Assembly (NCBI RefSeq): GCF_902167635.1
Contig: NZ_CABHMS010000006.1
Span: 372,001-436,000, forward strand
Reading direction: 5' to 3'
DNA: 64,000 nt
DNA from: Chitinophaga vietnamensis
GTDB taxonomy: Bacteria; Bacteroidota; Bacteroidia; Chitinophagales; Chitinophagaceae
Below the pieces are notes generated by a model. That model was given only the letters and a program-made list of their open reading frames with translations, made no database searches and was not told where the DNA came from. This document shows positions 7,585 through 16,311 of this stretch, one piece after another. Made by a program: the position numbers and the translations under genes. Within the stretch, counting starts at the first letter, position 1; each line of letters begins with the position of its first letter.

Positions 7585-8235
7585 TTAAAGCTGAAAATGC
7601 TGATCATAGCGGAAGTGCTGATCATTGTCCAGGTCTGTGAGGATGAAGCCGGCGCCCCGCGCTTTGCATTCCTCTGCGATGAGGGCGGCAGCGCGGCGGG
7701 TGTTCTCTTCATCGAGGTGACTGAAAGGCTCGTCCATCAGCAGCCACTGGAAAGGTTGCGCCAGTGCGCGGATGATGGCGATGCGCTGACGCTCGCCATA
7801 GGAAAGCGTTTTGCTGCTTTGCTGTAACACATGCGTTACTTGCAGGCGGCTGGCCATCTCTTTTATTTTCTCTGCCGTACAGTATGGCTCCGGGATCATC
7901 ACTCTTTTCAGTTCAATATTTTCCTGTGCGCTGAGCTGTTCAAAAAGGCGGAGGTCCTGGAAAACGATGCTCATCTGTTGTTGCCGGATAGCGGCGATAG
8001 CATTGCGATCGTAGGCTGGCCAGGGCTTGCCGTTGATCAGCACATTTCCCGTATAGTCGTAACGGATATGATAAAGATAATGTACCAGCGTGGTTTTGCC
8101 GGTACCGGAAGGCGCTTTTATTTTCACAAAGCTACCCTGCTGAAAAGTAACATCCTGGTTCCAGATGCCGGAAGACCGCTGCAGGAGCTTGTCTTTAAGC
8201 GGCACGGGCAACAACTGTTGTAACTGAATCTGCAT
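7585..8235 (-). CDS. ABC transporter ATP-binding protein (MacB/LolD type)
   Basis: A 216-residue ATPase. It has Walker A (APSGTGKTT, near residue 41), a Q-loop (MSIVFQDLRLF), the signature TLSYGERQR near residue 140, and Walker B with D-loop (LLMDEPFSHLDEE). I place the start at ATG 8235 (MQIQLQQLL) rather than at the upstream ATG 8289, because the codons in between run through a GC-rich hairpin (8265-8301) and do not look like protein. Partner of the permease gene 12 bases downstream. Confidence 0.88.
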   Translation of the reverse strand: MQIQLQQLLPVPLKDKLLQRSSGIWNQDVTFQQGSFVKIKAPSGTGKTTLVHYLYHIRYDYTGNVLINGKPWPAYDRNAIAAIRQQQMSIVFQDLRLFEQLSAQENIELKRVMIPEPYCTAEKIKEMASRLQVTHVLQQSSKTLSYGERQRIAIIRALAQPFQWLLMDEPFSHLDEENTRRAAALIAEECKARGAGFILTDLDNDQHFRYDQHFQL

Positions 8236-8264
8236 GATCTTGTGCTGGGTTGCTTTTAAGTGAA

Positions 8265-8301
8265 CCGCCCCTTGAGGCGCTTCAGGCACTTCAAGGGGCG
8301 G
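8265..8301. repeat. GC-rich intergenic hairpin, family shared with 27422-27464
   Basis: CCGCCCCTTGA (8265-8275) pairs with TCAAGGGGCGG (8291-8301); the inner part pairs further with one mismatch around the loop TTCAG. It lies between the DUF4836 gene and the ABC ATPase gene. There is no T-tract on either side, so it may be a Rho-type or processing element rather than a classical terminator. Its core is nearly identical to the hairpin at 27422-27464. Confidence 0.7.
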
Positions 8302-8319
8302 CGTACTGAATAATATGAA

Positions 8320-10125
8320 TTAGTGCGCAGCGGCCGGAGCGATCGAGCTATCTGCGCCAGCCACAGGTGCGGCGAAGAGGCTATCTTCCAGCGCCTGGTT
8401 AGCGGCTTCTTTCTTTTTCTTGGCTTCTACCATTTTCGCAGCTTCAGTGCCAAATTCAACCAGTTGTACCAGGCTGTTCTTGTCCTGGTCTTTGAAGTTG
8501 AGCACGGCTTCAGAATGCTGGATATCACCGCTGGAAGTTTGAGCGGAGAAGGTAGCATCTTTCAGCAGATTTTTCAGTTTCACGATCATGGATTTTTCAG
8601 TGCTATCCACTTTATCTTCAGGGATGTTCTTCATGATCTGCTCTACGTTAAGGTAGCCGCCCATCATGCTGCCTTTCACTTTGCTTTCTACGCCTTCAGG
8701 CAGTTTGATGCTGCCTTTACCCGCGAGGTATTGTTGCAGCAGTGCGCTGTCGGAACCGAGCGTCACAGATTTTTCGGTGATGTTGAAGCTCGGCGCCATC
8801 GCAGCCATGGCGGGGTTGGCCATCACATAGTGATCGCCTTCTTTGGTGAAATATTGTTTCACCATCGGAGAGGTCATCACTTTATTGAAAGCGTCTTTGT
8901 TACCTACTTTCAGGTTGAAGATCCATTTAGCGGAAGGCTCATCGCGGAATTCACCGGGGAAGTACTGAGATTCTTTCTTGGTAACGGTGAAGTCGGAAGC
9001 GACGTAAACCAGCTGACCTTCAAATGCGTTGAGGATATCATCCATGGTAAGGCCGGCGTTTTGCAGGCCCATATTCACGAGGCCATCAGCGCCGGTGGAT
9101 TTGATGATCTCGCCGATTACATGCAGGTCGATTGCATAAGACAGGAAGCCGGTGATATTTTCAGAAGGATATTTCTTCAGCATATCCATATCCACTTCTT
9201 TCTTGCCGAATTTTTTGTAGATGGCCGCCAGTTCTTTACCATAGTAGGTATCACCGTTGAAGAGCACTTTGCCTTTTTCAAAGTTGAGGGTACCGGTATA
9301 GTAGGTGCCTTCCATCAGCTTTTTGAAGTTGGCCGGGATCATGGCGAATTGGCCGCTGTTGTAGATGGATTCAGGGTTTACGAAAACCGCGATATCAGCA
9401 GGATCTTTCATGAGCTTTTTGAAAGGCTCGATGGTGCCGGCAGTTTCATTCTCTTTCAGGTGGAAGAGGTGATCTGTTTCGGCTACCCAGGTGGCGGCTT
9501 CATCTTCTGTTACCTGGGCGGCAGGAGAAGCAGTAGCAGCAGGTGCGGCGGCAGCGCTGTCCACATCGCCGTCGCCATTGGCATCGGGGAGGGTGGGCAT
9601 TCCGTTGTTATTGAGCTGGTCGAGTTTGTTCCTGTCCAGCGGCGCTACGTAGATCAGCGTGGATTTGGTCCAGCCGATCACTGCATGCTGTTTGGCATCC
9701 CAGATATATTTGAAGTCGTTCTTGTTCTTCAGAGAAAAATCGGCTACATTTTTTTTCAGATAGGCTTCGAACTTGTCGGCATCTTTCAGGCTGCCAGTGA
9801 TAGAGAGATAGGATTTTCCTTCTCTGATATCGCCTCTGAAGATGAAGGAGGCAAAGAAGTTGCTGGCAAGGTCGATACCGGAATTTTTAGCGTCATTCCA
9901 GGCGTTGGTGATGCTGGTATCTTTTGTTTGTGCGGCATTGAAGAGCTTTTCCATGCTCAGCCCGTTGGTAACGAGCTTCTGGGTGAGTTGTTTGGCGTTC
10001 AGTTCCAGTACCACGCCAGCTTCTTTGGGGATATACTTGCTTTCCTCGGGTACTTTCGAGCAGGCAGACAACACGACCGCTGCGGTGACAGCGGTTAACA
10101 AAACTTTGGAAATTGTTTTTTTCAT
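8320..10125 (-). CDS. DUF4836 family lipoprotein
   Basis: A 601-residue protein. ATG 10125 (MKKTISKVLLTAVTAAVVL) is chosen over the in-frame ATG at 10209 because it gives a proper lipoprotein signal ending in the lipobox LSAC (Cys near residue 22). The mature protein starts SKVPEESKYIPKEAG, typical of DUF4836. A low-complexity Ala/Asp/Pro linker (DANGDGDVDSAAAA) lies near residue 180 and the C terminus is Ala-rich. Members are surface or periplasmic lipoproteins of unknown function in Bacteroidota. A leader of roughly 190 bases is implied by the promoter box at 10328-10321. Confidence 0.85.
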   Translation of the reverse strand: MKKTISKVLLTAVTAAVVLSACSKVPEESKYIPKEAGVVLELNAKQLTQKLVTNGLSMEKLFNAAQTKDTSITNAWNDAKNSGIDLASNFFASFIFRGDIREGKSYLSITGSLKDADKFEAYLKKNVADFSLKNKNDFKYIWDAKQHAVIGWTKSTLIYVAPLDRNKLDQLNNNGMPTLPDANGDGDVDSAAAAPAATASPAAQVTEDEAATWVAETDHLFHLKENETAGTIEPFKKLMKDPADIAVFVNPESIYNSGQFAMIPANFKKLMEGTYYTGTLNFEKGKVLFNGDTYYGKELAAIYKKFGKKEVDMDMLKKYPSENITGFLSYAIDLHVIGEIIKSTGADGLVNMGLQNAGLTMDDILNAFEGQLVYVASDFTVTKKESQYFPGEFRDEPSAKWIFNLKVGNKDAFNKVMTSPMVKQYFTKEGDHYVMANPAMAAMAPSFNITEKSVTLGSDSALLQQYLAGKGSIKLPEGVESKVKGSMMGGYLNVEQIMKNIPEDKVDSTEKSMIVKLKNLLKDATFSAQTSSGDIQHSEAVLNFKDQDKNSLVQLVEFGTEAAKMVEAKKKKEAANQALEDSLFAAPVAGADSSIAPAAAH

Positions 10126-10320
10126 AATAAAAATAAAAATTATAAAAATGATGGCATTGCATGACAGTCCTGGTTTCGCACTCCACTTGGCGGTGTTATT
10201 GCAGCACAATCCTGCGGCAGAAAAGGGATCCGGGGCAGGTCTTTCAAAACAAACATAGCGAATCAGTGTCTATCCACGATTTCTGTTGAACTTTACAACA
10301 ATCGTGGTATTTCAATGCTG

Positions 10321-10340
10321 CAAAAGTACGTATATTTTTG
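10321..10340. promoter_or_regulatory. divergent TAnnTTTG -7 boxes in the 10126-10450 intergenic region
   Basis: TACTTTTG reads on the minus strand (10328 to 10321) toward the DUF4836 gene, and TATTTTTG reads on the plus strand (10333-10340). Both match the Bacteroidota -7 consensus TAnnTTTG. Another box, TACCTTTG (10399-10406), precedes the YciI-like gene by 44 bases. The 325-base region also holds an imperfect stem (CCACGAT near 10273 with ATCGTGG near 10303) in the DUF4836 leader. No gene is seen in it. Confidence 0.45.
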
Positions 10341-10450
10341 TAAGCTCATATGTCTCTATTTCCCGGGTCACACAATATTTCTTTACCGATATAGTTAATA
10401 CCTTTGTGCTTTGCTATGAAACTATTTTTTAAAACCATAGAAAAACCGAT

Positions 10451-10729
10451 ATGTTCCTGATCTTATTACAGTATATCCGTCCTGTGGCGGCTGTAGAGCA
10501 CTTCATGGAGGCGCATACAGCTTTCCTTCAAAAACATTATGAAACGGGGCAGTTCATTCTTTCGGGCAGGAGAAAGCCCAAATCCGGTTCTTTGATCCTG
10601 TGCAAGGCCTCGAGCCGGAGAGAAGTAGAGCAAATCATGGCGGAAGACCCGCTGGAAAAGAATCAGTTGGCTTTATATGAAATCATTGAGTTTGAGCCTA
10701 CGATGTACGCGAATGCACTGGAGAGATAA
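10451..10729 (+). CDS. YciI-like protein
   Basis: A 92-residue protein with the YCII ferredoxin-like fold. It opens with FLILLQYIRP, has the conserved HTAFLQKHYETGQFILSGRR segment at residues 22-41 (including the usual histidine), and ends in a LALYEIIEFEP strand. YciI-like proteins are small dimeric enzymes, some with dehalogenase- or hydrolase-like activity; most have no assigned substrate. It is a single gene with a likely promoter box at 10399-10406. Confidence 0.85.
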   Translation: MFLILLQYIRPVAAVEHFMEAHTAFLQKHYETGQFILSGRRKPKSGSLILCKASSRREVEQIMAEDPLEKNQLALYEIIEFEPTMYANALER

Positions 10730-10799
10730 GCATGTTATTAGTATCTGTCGTTCAATTTAAGCTGCCAACTATCCCTTAGTTTCCTTTCTATTGTAAATC

Positions 10800-11816
10800 C
10801 TACTGCATAAAGTAAATGACTTTTGTGAGCCATTTGCTGGTATCTTTTTCTGTTCCGGGATCTGTCACATACATTTCCATCATGGGCGGAACTATCTTTT
10901 TACCCTTGTTAGCTATGAATTTGCGCAGTGCCACATGGGCATTGGCGGTATTGTTGTATGCGCCATAGTAGTCCACATAAGCGGCCCTGGCGGCGGGCAG
11001 GGAGATGATTTCGAAGCCGGCGCCGGCTTTGCTGCCTTCCGGTACAGGGATGGCGGCAGCCATATCCGTTTCATGCCTGATGGTATCCCAGGTGAAGAAA
11101 AGGCCGCAGGGTACGCCCGGCTGCAACTTCGCTTCCATGGAGGCTTTGTAGATCGTTTCCAGGTGACTGCGGTAGAAAGAGCCGATATTTTTCACCGGGA
11201 TGGTTTTTCGTATAGCCATGTAGGTGGTAGCCGGAAAATCCATCTCTTTCACCGTTACGTCGATGCCATTGGGCGTTCCAGGGCCTTTTTTATCGGCTTC
11301 GGCCATGCTTTTGAGGTTATTGAGGCCCTGGTCGAAGTCTTTTTCAAGCGCCCCTTTCATGAACCACGACATTACATTCTGGGGTCGGGCATAGCGGGCG
11401 TCAAAGCCCCAGGTGATCTTTGTTTTGCCGGCAGCTTCGGTAAGATTGAAGAAAGCATCGGCCTCAGACTTGAAAGGCTTGATAAAAGTGAGTTTCTGCT
11501 GAACGCTCTTAAAGGGGTCCAGCGCGAGGTGTTCCAATTGCCCCTCCCCGATCTTGTCGCCCTTCCAGGCATCGATCGCACCAACGGTGCCATCTTCACC
11601 GGTGATGGTATACTTTGCGGCGGAGTCCATCTTCTTCCAGGTGCTCCACTCATTGAACCGCTCAAAGCGAACAATATCATTCCAAACGATGCTGGCAGGC
11701 GCATTGATCTCGATGGTACGCTCCACATGCAGGGTAGTGGGCGCAAGGAAAACAAGCACTATAAAAGTGAACAGCAAAATACCAATGATCCAGGCGAGTG
11801 CTTTTAGAATTTTCAT
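10800..11816 (-). CDS. SRPBCC domain plus GyrI-like effector-binding domain protein
   Basis: A membrane-anchored protein of 338 residues starting at ATG 11816 (MKILKALAWIIGILL); the 23 codons upstream look non-coding. Residues 5-25 form one membrane helix. Residues 32-175 resemble a START/SRPBCC (polyketide cyclase-like) domain (VERTIEINAPASIVWNDI), and residues 185-338 a GyrI/AraC-type effector-binding domain (VKEMDFPATTYMAIRKTIP). This pairing is common in Bacteroidota, and binding of a small hydrophobic ligand is inferred. The gene is followed by a 70-base gap to the convergent YciI-like gene. Confidence 0.8.
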   Translation of the reverse strand: MKILKALAWIIGILLFTFIVLVFLAPTTLHVERTIEINAPASIVWNDIVRFERFNEWSTWKKMDSAAKYTITGEDGTVGAIDAWKGDKIGEGQLEHLALDPFKSVQQKLTFIKPFKSEADAFFNLTEAAGKTKITWGFDARYARPQNVMSWFMKGALEKDFDQGLNNLKSMAEADKKGPGTPNGIDVTVKEMDFPATTYMAIRKTIPVKNIGSFYRSHLETIYKASMEAKLQPGVPCGLFFTWDTIRHETDMAAAIPVPEGSKAGAGFEIISLPAARAAYVDYYGAYNNTANAHVALRKFIANKGKKIVPPMMEMYVTDPGTEKDTSKWLTKVIYFMQ

Positions 11817-11899
11817 AATCGGGAGGGGTTGGTTACAATAAAAATACGCTTTTTTATTGTGTGCCCCTTCACCATGTTGGCACAAGCAAAACGAACAAC

Positions 11900-12472
11900 C
11901 TATTCTTTTTCTTTTTTCTGATTATCCTGGTAACGCTGGGATGCATCCTGGGCCTTTTCAAAGTCGAGGATCACTGAGTTGATACAATAGCGGAGGTTTG
12001 TTGGCGGCGGGCCATCGTCGAAAACGTGTCCCAGATGGGCTTTACAACGACCGCAGAGCACTTCCGTACGGTGCATGCCATGTGAATTGTCCGGGGCATA
12101 GATCACACTGCTCTTGGTAATAGGTTGAAAAAAACTGGGCCAGCCACAGCTGCTTTCAAATTTGGCATCTGACACAAAGAGCGGATTGCCGCATGCTGCG
12201 CAGTAGTAAGTTCCTTTCTCCTTGCTGTTCCAGTATTTTCCTGTAAAGGCCCATTCAGTGCCTTTTTCACGGGCAATATTGTAAACATCATGAGGCAGGA
12301 TCTTCTTCCATTCTTCGTCCGTCAGATTAACCTTGCCCGTGTCGGTACGGGAATAAATGTCCACCTTCTTTTTTCCGTCTTCCATTGATTTCTTTTTTTC
12401 GCCAGTTTGCGAGTAAGTACAGTTGGTAACCAAAATAGAGATACTCAAAATTATCAGATTCCGCAGGTTCAT
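11900..12472 (-). CDS. msrB: peptide-methionine (R)-S-oxide reductase, exported
   Basis: A 190-residue enzyme that reduces methionine-R-sulfoxide in proteins. A signal sequence covers about residues 1-20 and is followed by cysteine (LVTNC), possibly a lipoprotein site. The SelR/MsrB domain covers residues 50-180, with zinc-binding cysteine pairs CAAC and CGRC, the motif SSCGWPSFF, and the catalytic cysteine in RYCINS. No MsrA domain or gene is adjacent. The charged C-terminal tail (NQKKEKE) is unremarkable. Export suggests repair of envelope proteins. Confidence 0.92.
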   Translation of the reverse strand: MNLRNLIILSISILVTNCTYSQTGEKKKSMEDGKKKVDIYSRTDTGKVNLTDEEWKKILPHDVYNIAREKGTEWAFTGKYWNSKEKGTYYCAACGNPLFVSDAKFESSCGWPSFFQPITKSSVIYAPDNSHGMHRTEVLCGRCKAHLGHVFDDGPPPTNLRYCINSVILDFEKAQDASQRYQDNQKKEKE

Positions 12473-12709
12473 CGTAGTAGATTTGATGCGTTAACTTCCT
12501 ATTAACTATCGTCGGCCTTTTTTTGCTGATACCCTATATTAATTTTTCTCATTATAAAATTACGTATCAATGGCCGTAATGGATTGTTAAAAACAGGCAA
12601 ATCAGCAACGTATTTCACAAATCCTGTATCATTTTGTTGAAAACAGTCTGATAATCACCGGCGATCAACTGATTTTAAATTATTAACTTTACGCCAAAAG
12701 GCTAGTTAA

Positions 12710-14605
12710 GTGGCGGATATCATCAATTTATTACCAGACAATATAGCGAACCAGATAGCTGCGGGAGAAGTGATACAAAGACCGGCATCGGCGGTAAAAG
12801 AGTTACTGGAGAATGCAGTGGATGCAGGTGCAACGGAAATTCAGCTGATCATAAAAGATGCAGGCAAAGAATTAGTGCAGGTAATTGATAACGGCGGCGG
12901 AATGAGTGAAACCGATGCCCGTATGTGTTTTGAACGTCATGCTACCTCCAAGATACAAACCATCGAAGATCTTTTCTCTATCCGTACCATGGGCTTTCGC
13001 GGTGAAGCCCTCGCCTCTATTGCTGCGGTATCACAGGTAGAACTGAAGACCCGCAAGAAAGGCACCGATATCGGTACTTATATAGAGATAGATAATAGCC
13101 TGGTCAATAAACAGGAACCCTGTCAAACTTCAGAAGGCACCAGCATCGCCATGAAGAACCTCTTCTTCAACGTGCCGGCACGACGTAACTTCCTGAAAAG
13201 CAATACCGCGGAGATGCGCCATATCGTGGATGAATTTATCCGCGTGGCTATGGCATTCCCACAACTGCAATTCTCGCTCACCAGCAATAACCAACAACTT
13301 TTCCACCTGGAAAAAGGCTCGCTCAAACAGCGTATCATCGCCATCCTGGGCCAGCACTACAATGCCAAACTGGTGAACGTTAAAGAAAGTACCGACTACA
13401 TGAACGTATACGGCTTCGTGGGCAAACCGGAAACGGCCAAGAAAACCCGCGGCGACCAGTTCTTCTTCGTCAACAACCGCTACATCAAAAGCCCCTACCT
13501 GCATCATGCAGTGATGAACGCTTTTGCAGATATCATCCCGGCCGACAGCTTCCCGCTGTACGTCCTCTTCATTGATGTCAACCCGGAACATGTAGACATC
13601 AACGTACATCCTACCAAACAGGAAATCAAATTCGATGATGAGAAAGTGATGTACGCCTTCGTACAGGCCGCAGTGAAACATGCCCTGGCCCAGTTCAGCG
13701 TAACGCCCACACTGGATTTCGACCTGGATCCCAATATCCAGCACCTCGATGCCGTGAGCAAACCTTTCACCGCAGAAAAACAACACGAATCCACCCACTC
13801 ACCACTGTACAAGTCCTTCACACAGGCCAACCAGGCCCATATGATCGACCGCAGTAACAGTAACCTGAAGCACTGGAAAGACCTCTACGAATCCGGCAGC
13901 GGCCAAACGCAGCATAACGCTCCCGCCTATACGGAAGATGACGAAGCCGAAACCCGCCCCGCCGTTACGTATGAAACCCACGCTCCTGCCACCGCTTCCG
14001 CCATCGATGAGCGCTGGCAAGATACTTCCAAAGACCAGAAAGTACCGGTACAGGTACATCAGCAATATATCCTGTCGCAGATCAAGTCAGGCTTCATCCT
14101 GATCGATCAGCACGCGGCACACGAAAGGATCCTGTACGAACGCTATCAGCGCGCCTTACACGAAACGCCGATGGCCACCCAGCAAAGCCTCTTCCCGCAA
14201 ACCTTACAGCTGCCCCCCGCAGATGCCGTACTGGTAAGCGAAATGCTGCCCGACCTCCAGGCACTGGGCTACGACCTCGAACCTTTCGGCAACCACACCT
14301 TCGTGGTGCGCGGCACCCCGGCCGATATCGCCCAAGGCAACGACCAGGCCACCATCGAAGGACTGCTGGAACAATTCAAACACTTCAGCCACGAACTCAA
14401 AGTGAACAGGCGCGAACACCTGATCCGGTCCATGGCGCGCAATAACGCCATCCCCGCCGGCAAAACCCTCAGCGCCCGCGAAATGCAAAACATCATCGAC
14501 GAACTCTTCGCCTGCAGCATGCCCAACGTAGCTCCCGGCGGCAAGTTCACGTTCATCTCCTTCAAACTCACTGACCTCGCGCGAATGTTCGAACGCGGGA
14601 ATTAA
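12710..14605 (+). CDS. mutL: DNA mismatch repair protein MutL (endonuclease type)
   Basis: A 631-residue protein from GTG 12710 (MADIINLLPDNIANQIAAGE). The N-terminal GHKL ATPase shows ELLENAVDAG, DNGGGM and GFRGEALASI. A transducer domain extends to about residue 335, followed by a variable linker rich in Thr/Ala. The C-terminal dimerisation domain contains DQHAAHERILYE, which fits the DQHA(X)2E(X)4E metal-binding motif of endonuclease-active MutL, as expected in bacteria without MutH. The gene ends two bases before the giant palindrome at 14608-14803. Confidence 0.96.
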   Translation: MADIINLLPDNIANQIAAGEVIQRPASAVKELLENAVDAGATEIQLIIKDAGKELVQVIDNGGGMSETDARMCFERHATSKIQTIEDLFSIRTMGFRGEALASIAAVSQVELKTRKKGTDIGTYIEIDNSLVNKQEPCQTSEGTSIAMKNLFFNVPARRNFLKSNTAEMRHIVDEFIRVAMAFPQLQFSLTSNNQQLFHLEKGSLKQRIIAILGQHYNAKLVNVKESTDYMNVYGFVGKPETAKKTRGDQFFFVNNRYIKSPYLHHAVMNAFADIIPADSFPLYVLFIDVNPEHVDINVHPTKQEIKFDDEKVMYAFVQAAVKHALAQFSVTPTLDFDLDPNIQHLDAVSKPFTAEKQHESTHSPLYKSFTQANQAHMIDRSNSNLKHWKDLYESGSGQTQHNAPAYTEDDEAETRPAVTYETHAPATASAIDERWQDTSKDQKVPVQVHQQYILSQIKSGFILIDQHAAHERILYERYQRALHETPMATQQSLFPQTLQLPPADAVLVSEMLPDLQALGYDLEPFGNHTFVVRGTPADIAQGNDQATIEGLLEQFKHFSHELKVNRREHLIRSMARNNAIPAGKTLSAREMQNIIDELFACSMPNVAPGGKFTFISFKLTDLARMFERGN

Positions 14606-14607
14606 CG

Positions 14608-14803
14608 CGAAGGTTGTCTTACTCAGGATTATAATGATTGAAAGGATTCGCAGGATTTTTTACAGGATTTATAAAGATTAAAAAAGGATTCGCGGAGATC
14701 AGCTCGAATTGATCTTCCCGAATCCTTTTTTAATCTTTATAAATCCTGTAAAAAATCCTGCGAATCCTTTCAATCATTATAATCCTGAGTAAGACAACCT
14801 TCG
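14608..14803. repeat. 196-bp near-complete palindrome with 85-bp perfect arms
   Basis: The left arm (14608-14692) is the exact reverse complement of the right arm (14719-14803). Pairing continues inward (14694-14702 with 14709-14717, including wobble), leaving only a few bases unpaired. Each arm holds several AGGATT words at irregular short spacing (such as AGGATTCGCAGGATT). The element lies between convergent mutL and the gluconokinase gene and covers the last 27 bases of the latter. It could act as a bidirectional terminator, but the size is far beyond what termination needs. Confidence 0.95.
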
Positions 14804-16231
14804 GAATCTATCAAACTTAGGCCTGTATATTTCGTGCAGCCTCATATCTGGCTGGAACAGTTTTTCTTTTGCGGAGGCCAAACCCGCTATGGGTGGCATT
14901 TTGAGCGCGGAGGCGGCTAGTATGATGGCGCCCAGGGCGGAGGCGTCGCTTTGTTGTTGCAGGGTCATGGGCTGCCCGAAGATGTCGGCCAGTAGCTGGA
15001 TCCAGGCGGGGGAATGTGTAAAGCCGCCACTGACGGATATCTTGCGGACTTCGCCGGCGGTTTCCTGTAAAGCGTTTTTGATGTTGAGCAATGCAAAGCA
15101 GGTGCCTTCCAGTACGGCACGCGTGAAATGAGGCGCACGATGCTGTGGCTGTATACCGATGAAAGCCGCTGTAGCGCCGCTATCCCAGATGGGCGCCCGC
15201 TCGCCGAGCAGGTAGGGCAGGCATAGCAGCCCGTCTGGCGGCAGCGCCAGGGCCTCGTTGATCAGCCGGTCGGTGTTTTCAGGCGGCTGTTGGAGGAAAT
15301 CGCGCAACAACCATTGCAACACCACGCCGCCATTGTTGGTAGCGCCGCCCATGATATAGACATCGTCGGTAAGCAGGTAGGTGAAGAGCCGCGCCTGTGG
15401 ATCAGTGACGGCCCCGGGAATGGCCATCCGCACCGCGCCGCTGGTGCCGATAGTGAGGGTGGCATGGCCAGCGTCCATGGCGGCGCTGCCCAGCTGGGCA
15501 AGGCATCCGTCGCTGCCTCCCATCACAAGCGGGGTATCGGGCGGGATGCCCAGTTCCTTTGCTATGGCGGATTTCAGTCGACTGATGATATGATCCGCCG
15601 GCACGGGCTGTGGCAGGCGTTGGACTTGAAGACCGGCAGCTTCCAGCGCAGGCACGCTCCATTGCAGGGTGTGGATGTCAAAGAGGCCAGTGGCCGATGC
15701 GATGGAATGATCGACGAGGTATTCGCCGGTAAGATGATGGATGATATATTCCTTGATGCCGATAAACAGCTTCGCGGCAGCAAACACGGACGGCTGCTCC
15801 TTTTGCAGCCATATGGCTTTGCTCAGCGGCGACATGGCATGTACCGGTGTGCCGGTGCTGTGGTAGATCGCCGCGCCTGCCGGTGTGGCGCGCAGGGCTT
15901 CCGCGAGTAGCTGGCTGCGGTTATCCGCCCAGATGATGAGCGGGGTAAGCGGCGCCCCTGCTGCATCTATGGCCATGAAGCTATGCATGGCGCTACTGAA
16001 GGAGATAGCCGCCGGCGGATGCCCCACCTGCTGTATTACTGCACGGATGCCGGTCATCACAGCCTTCAGAATTCTGTCGGGGTCCTGTTCGCTAAATCCG
16101 GGCGCCGGGTGCGCCGTTGGATAGGCTTCCTTCCAGCTGGAGAGCACCTGGCCGTTCATGCCTAGCCCAATCGTTTTAGCACTGCCCGTGCCGATATCTG
16201 AGCCGATAATATATCTGTATCTCTCACTCAT
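14777..16231 (-). CDS. gntK: FGGY-family carbohydrate kinase, gluconokinase-like
   Basis: A 484-residue kinase from ATG 16231 (MSERYRYIIGSDIGTGSAK), preceded by GGAAAGG at a good distance; another in-frame ATG lies at 16255. FGGY-N carries the DIGTGSAKT phosphate loop and the SSAMHSFMAIDAAG and WADNRS segments that are typical of gluconokinases. FGGY-C carries MGGSDGCLAQLG, TIGTSGAVR and VSGGFTHSPAW. Xylulokinase is the alternative. The last codons (RRLSYSGL) lie inside the right arm of the 14608-14803 palindrome, so the C-terminal tail derives from the repeat. It is divergent from the GMC gene across 80 bases. Confidence 0.8.
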   Translation of the reverse strand: MSERYRYIIGSDIGTGSAKTIGLGMNGQVLSSWKEAYPTAHPAPGFSEQDPDRILKAVMTGIRAVIQQVGHPPAAISFSSAMHSFMAIDAAGAPLTPLIIWADNRSQLLAEALRATPAGAAIYHSTGTPVHAMSPLSKAIWLQKEQPSVFAAAKLFIGIKEYIIHHLTGEYLVDHSIASATGLFDIHTLQWSVPALEAAGLQVQRLPQPVPADHIISRLKSAIAKELGIPPDTPLVMGGSDGCLAQLGSAAMDAGHATLTIGTSGAVRMAIPGAVTDPQARLFTYLLTDDVYIMGGATNNGGVVLQWLLRDFLQQPPENTDRLINEALALPPDGLLCLPYLLGERAPIWDSGATAAFIGIQPQHRAPHFTRAVLEGTCFALLNIKNALQETAGEVRKISVSGGFTHSPAWIQLLADIFGQPMTLQQQSDASALGAIILAASALKMPPIAGLASAKEKLFQPDMRLHEIYRPKFDRFRRLSYSGL

Positions 16232-16311
16232 AAAAAACCTTTCCTTTTTACGCATTTAATTTATAGATTTAAAACCGGTGTTCTTAAAATAAAGACTAAA
16301 ATTTCCACGAA

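Noticed and set aside
8323-10098. Long open frame of 591 codons on the plus strand opposite the DUF4836 gene
   Set aside because: It mirrors the DUF4836 coding frame, has His/Phe-rich improbable composition and no family pattern. The minus-strand lipoprotein explains the region.
14608-14803. Insertion sequence or integron element
   Set aside because: No transposase, no target duplication and no attC-type sites; it is a plain palindrome.
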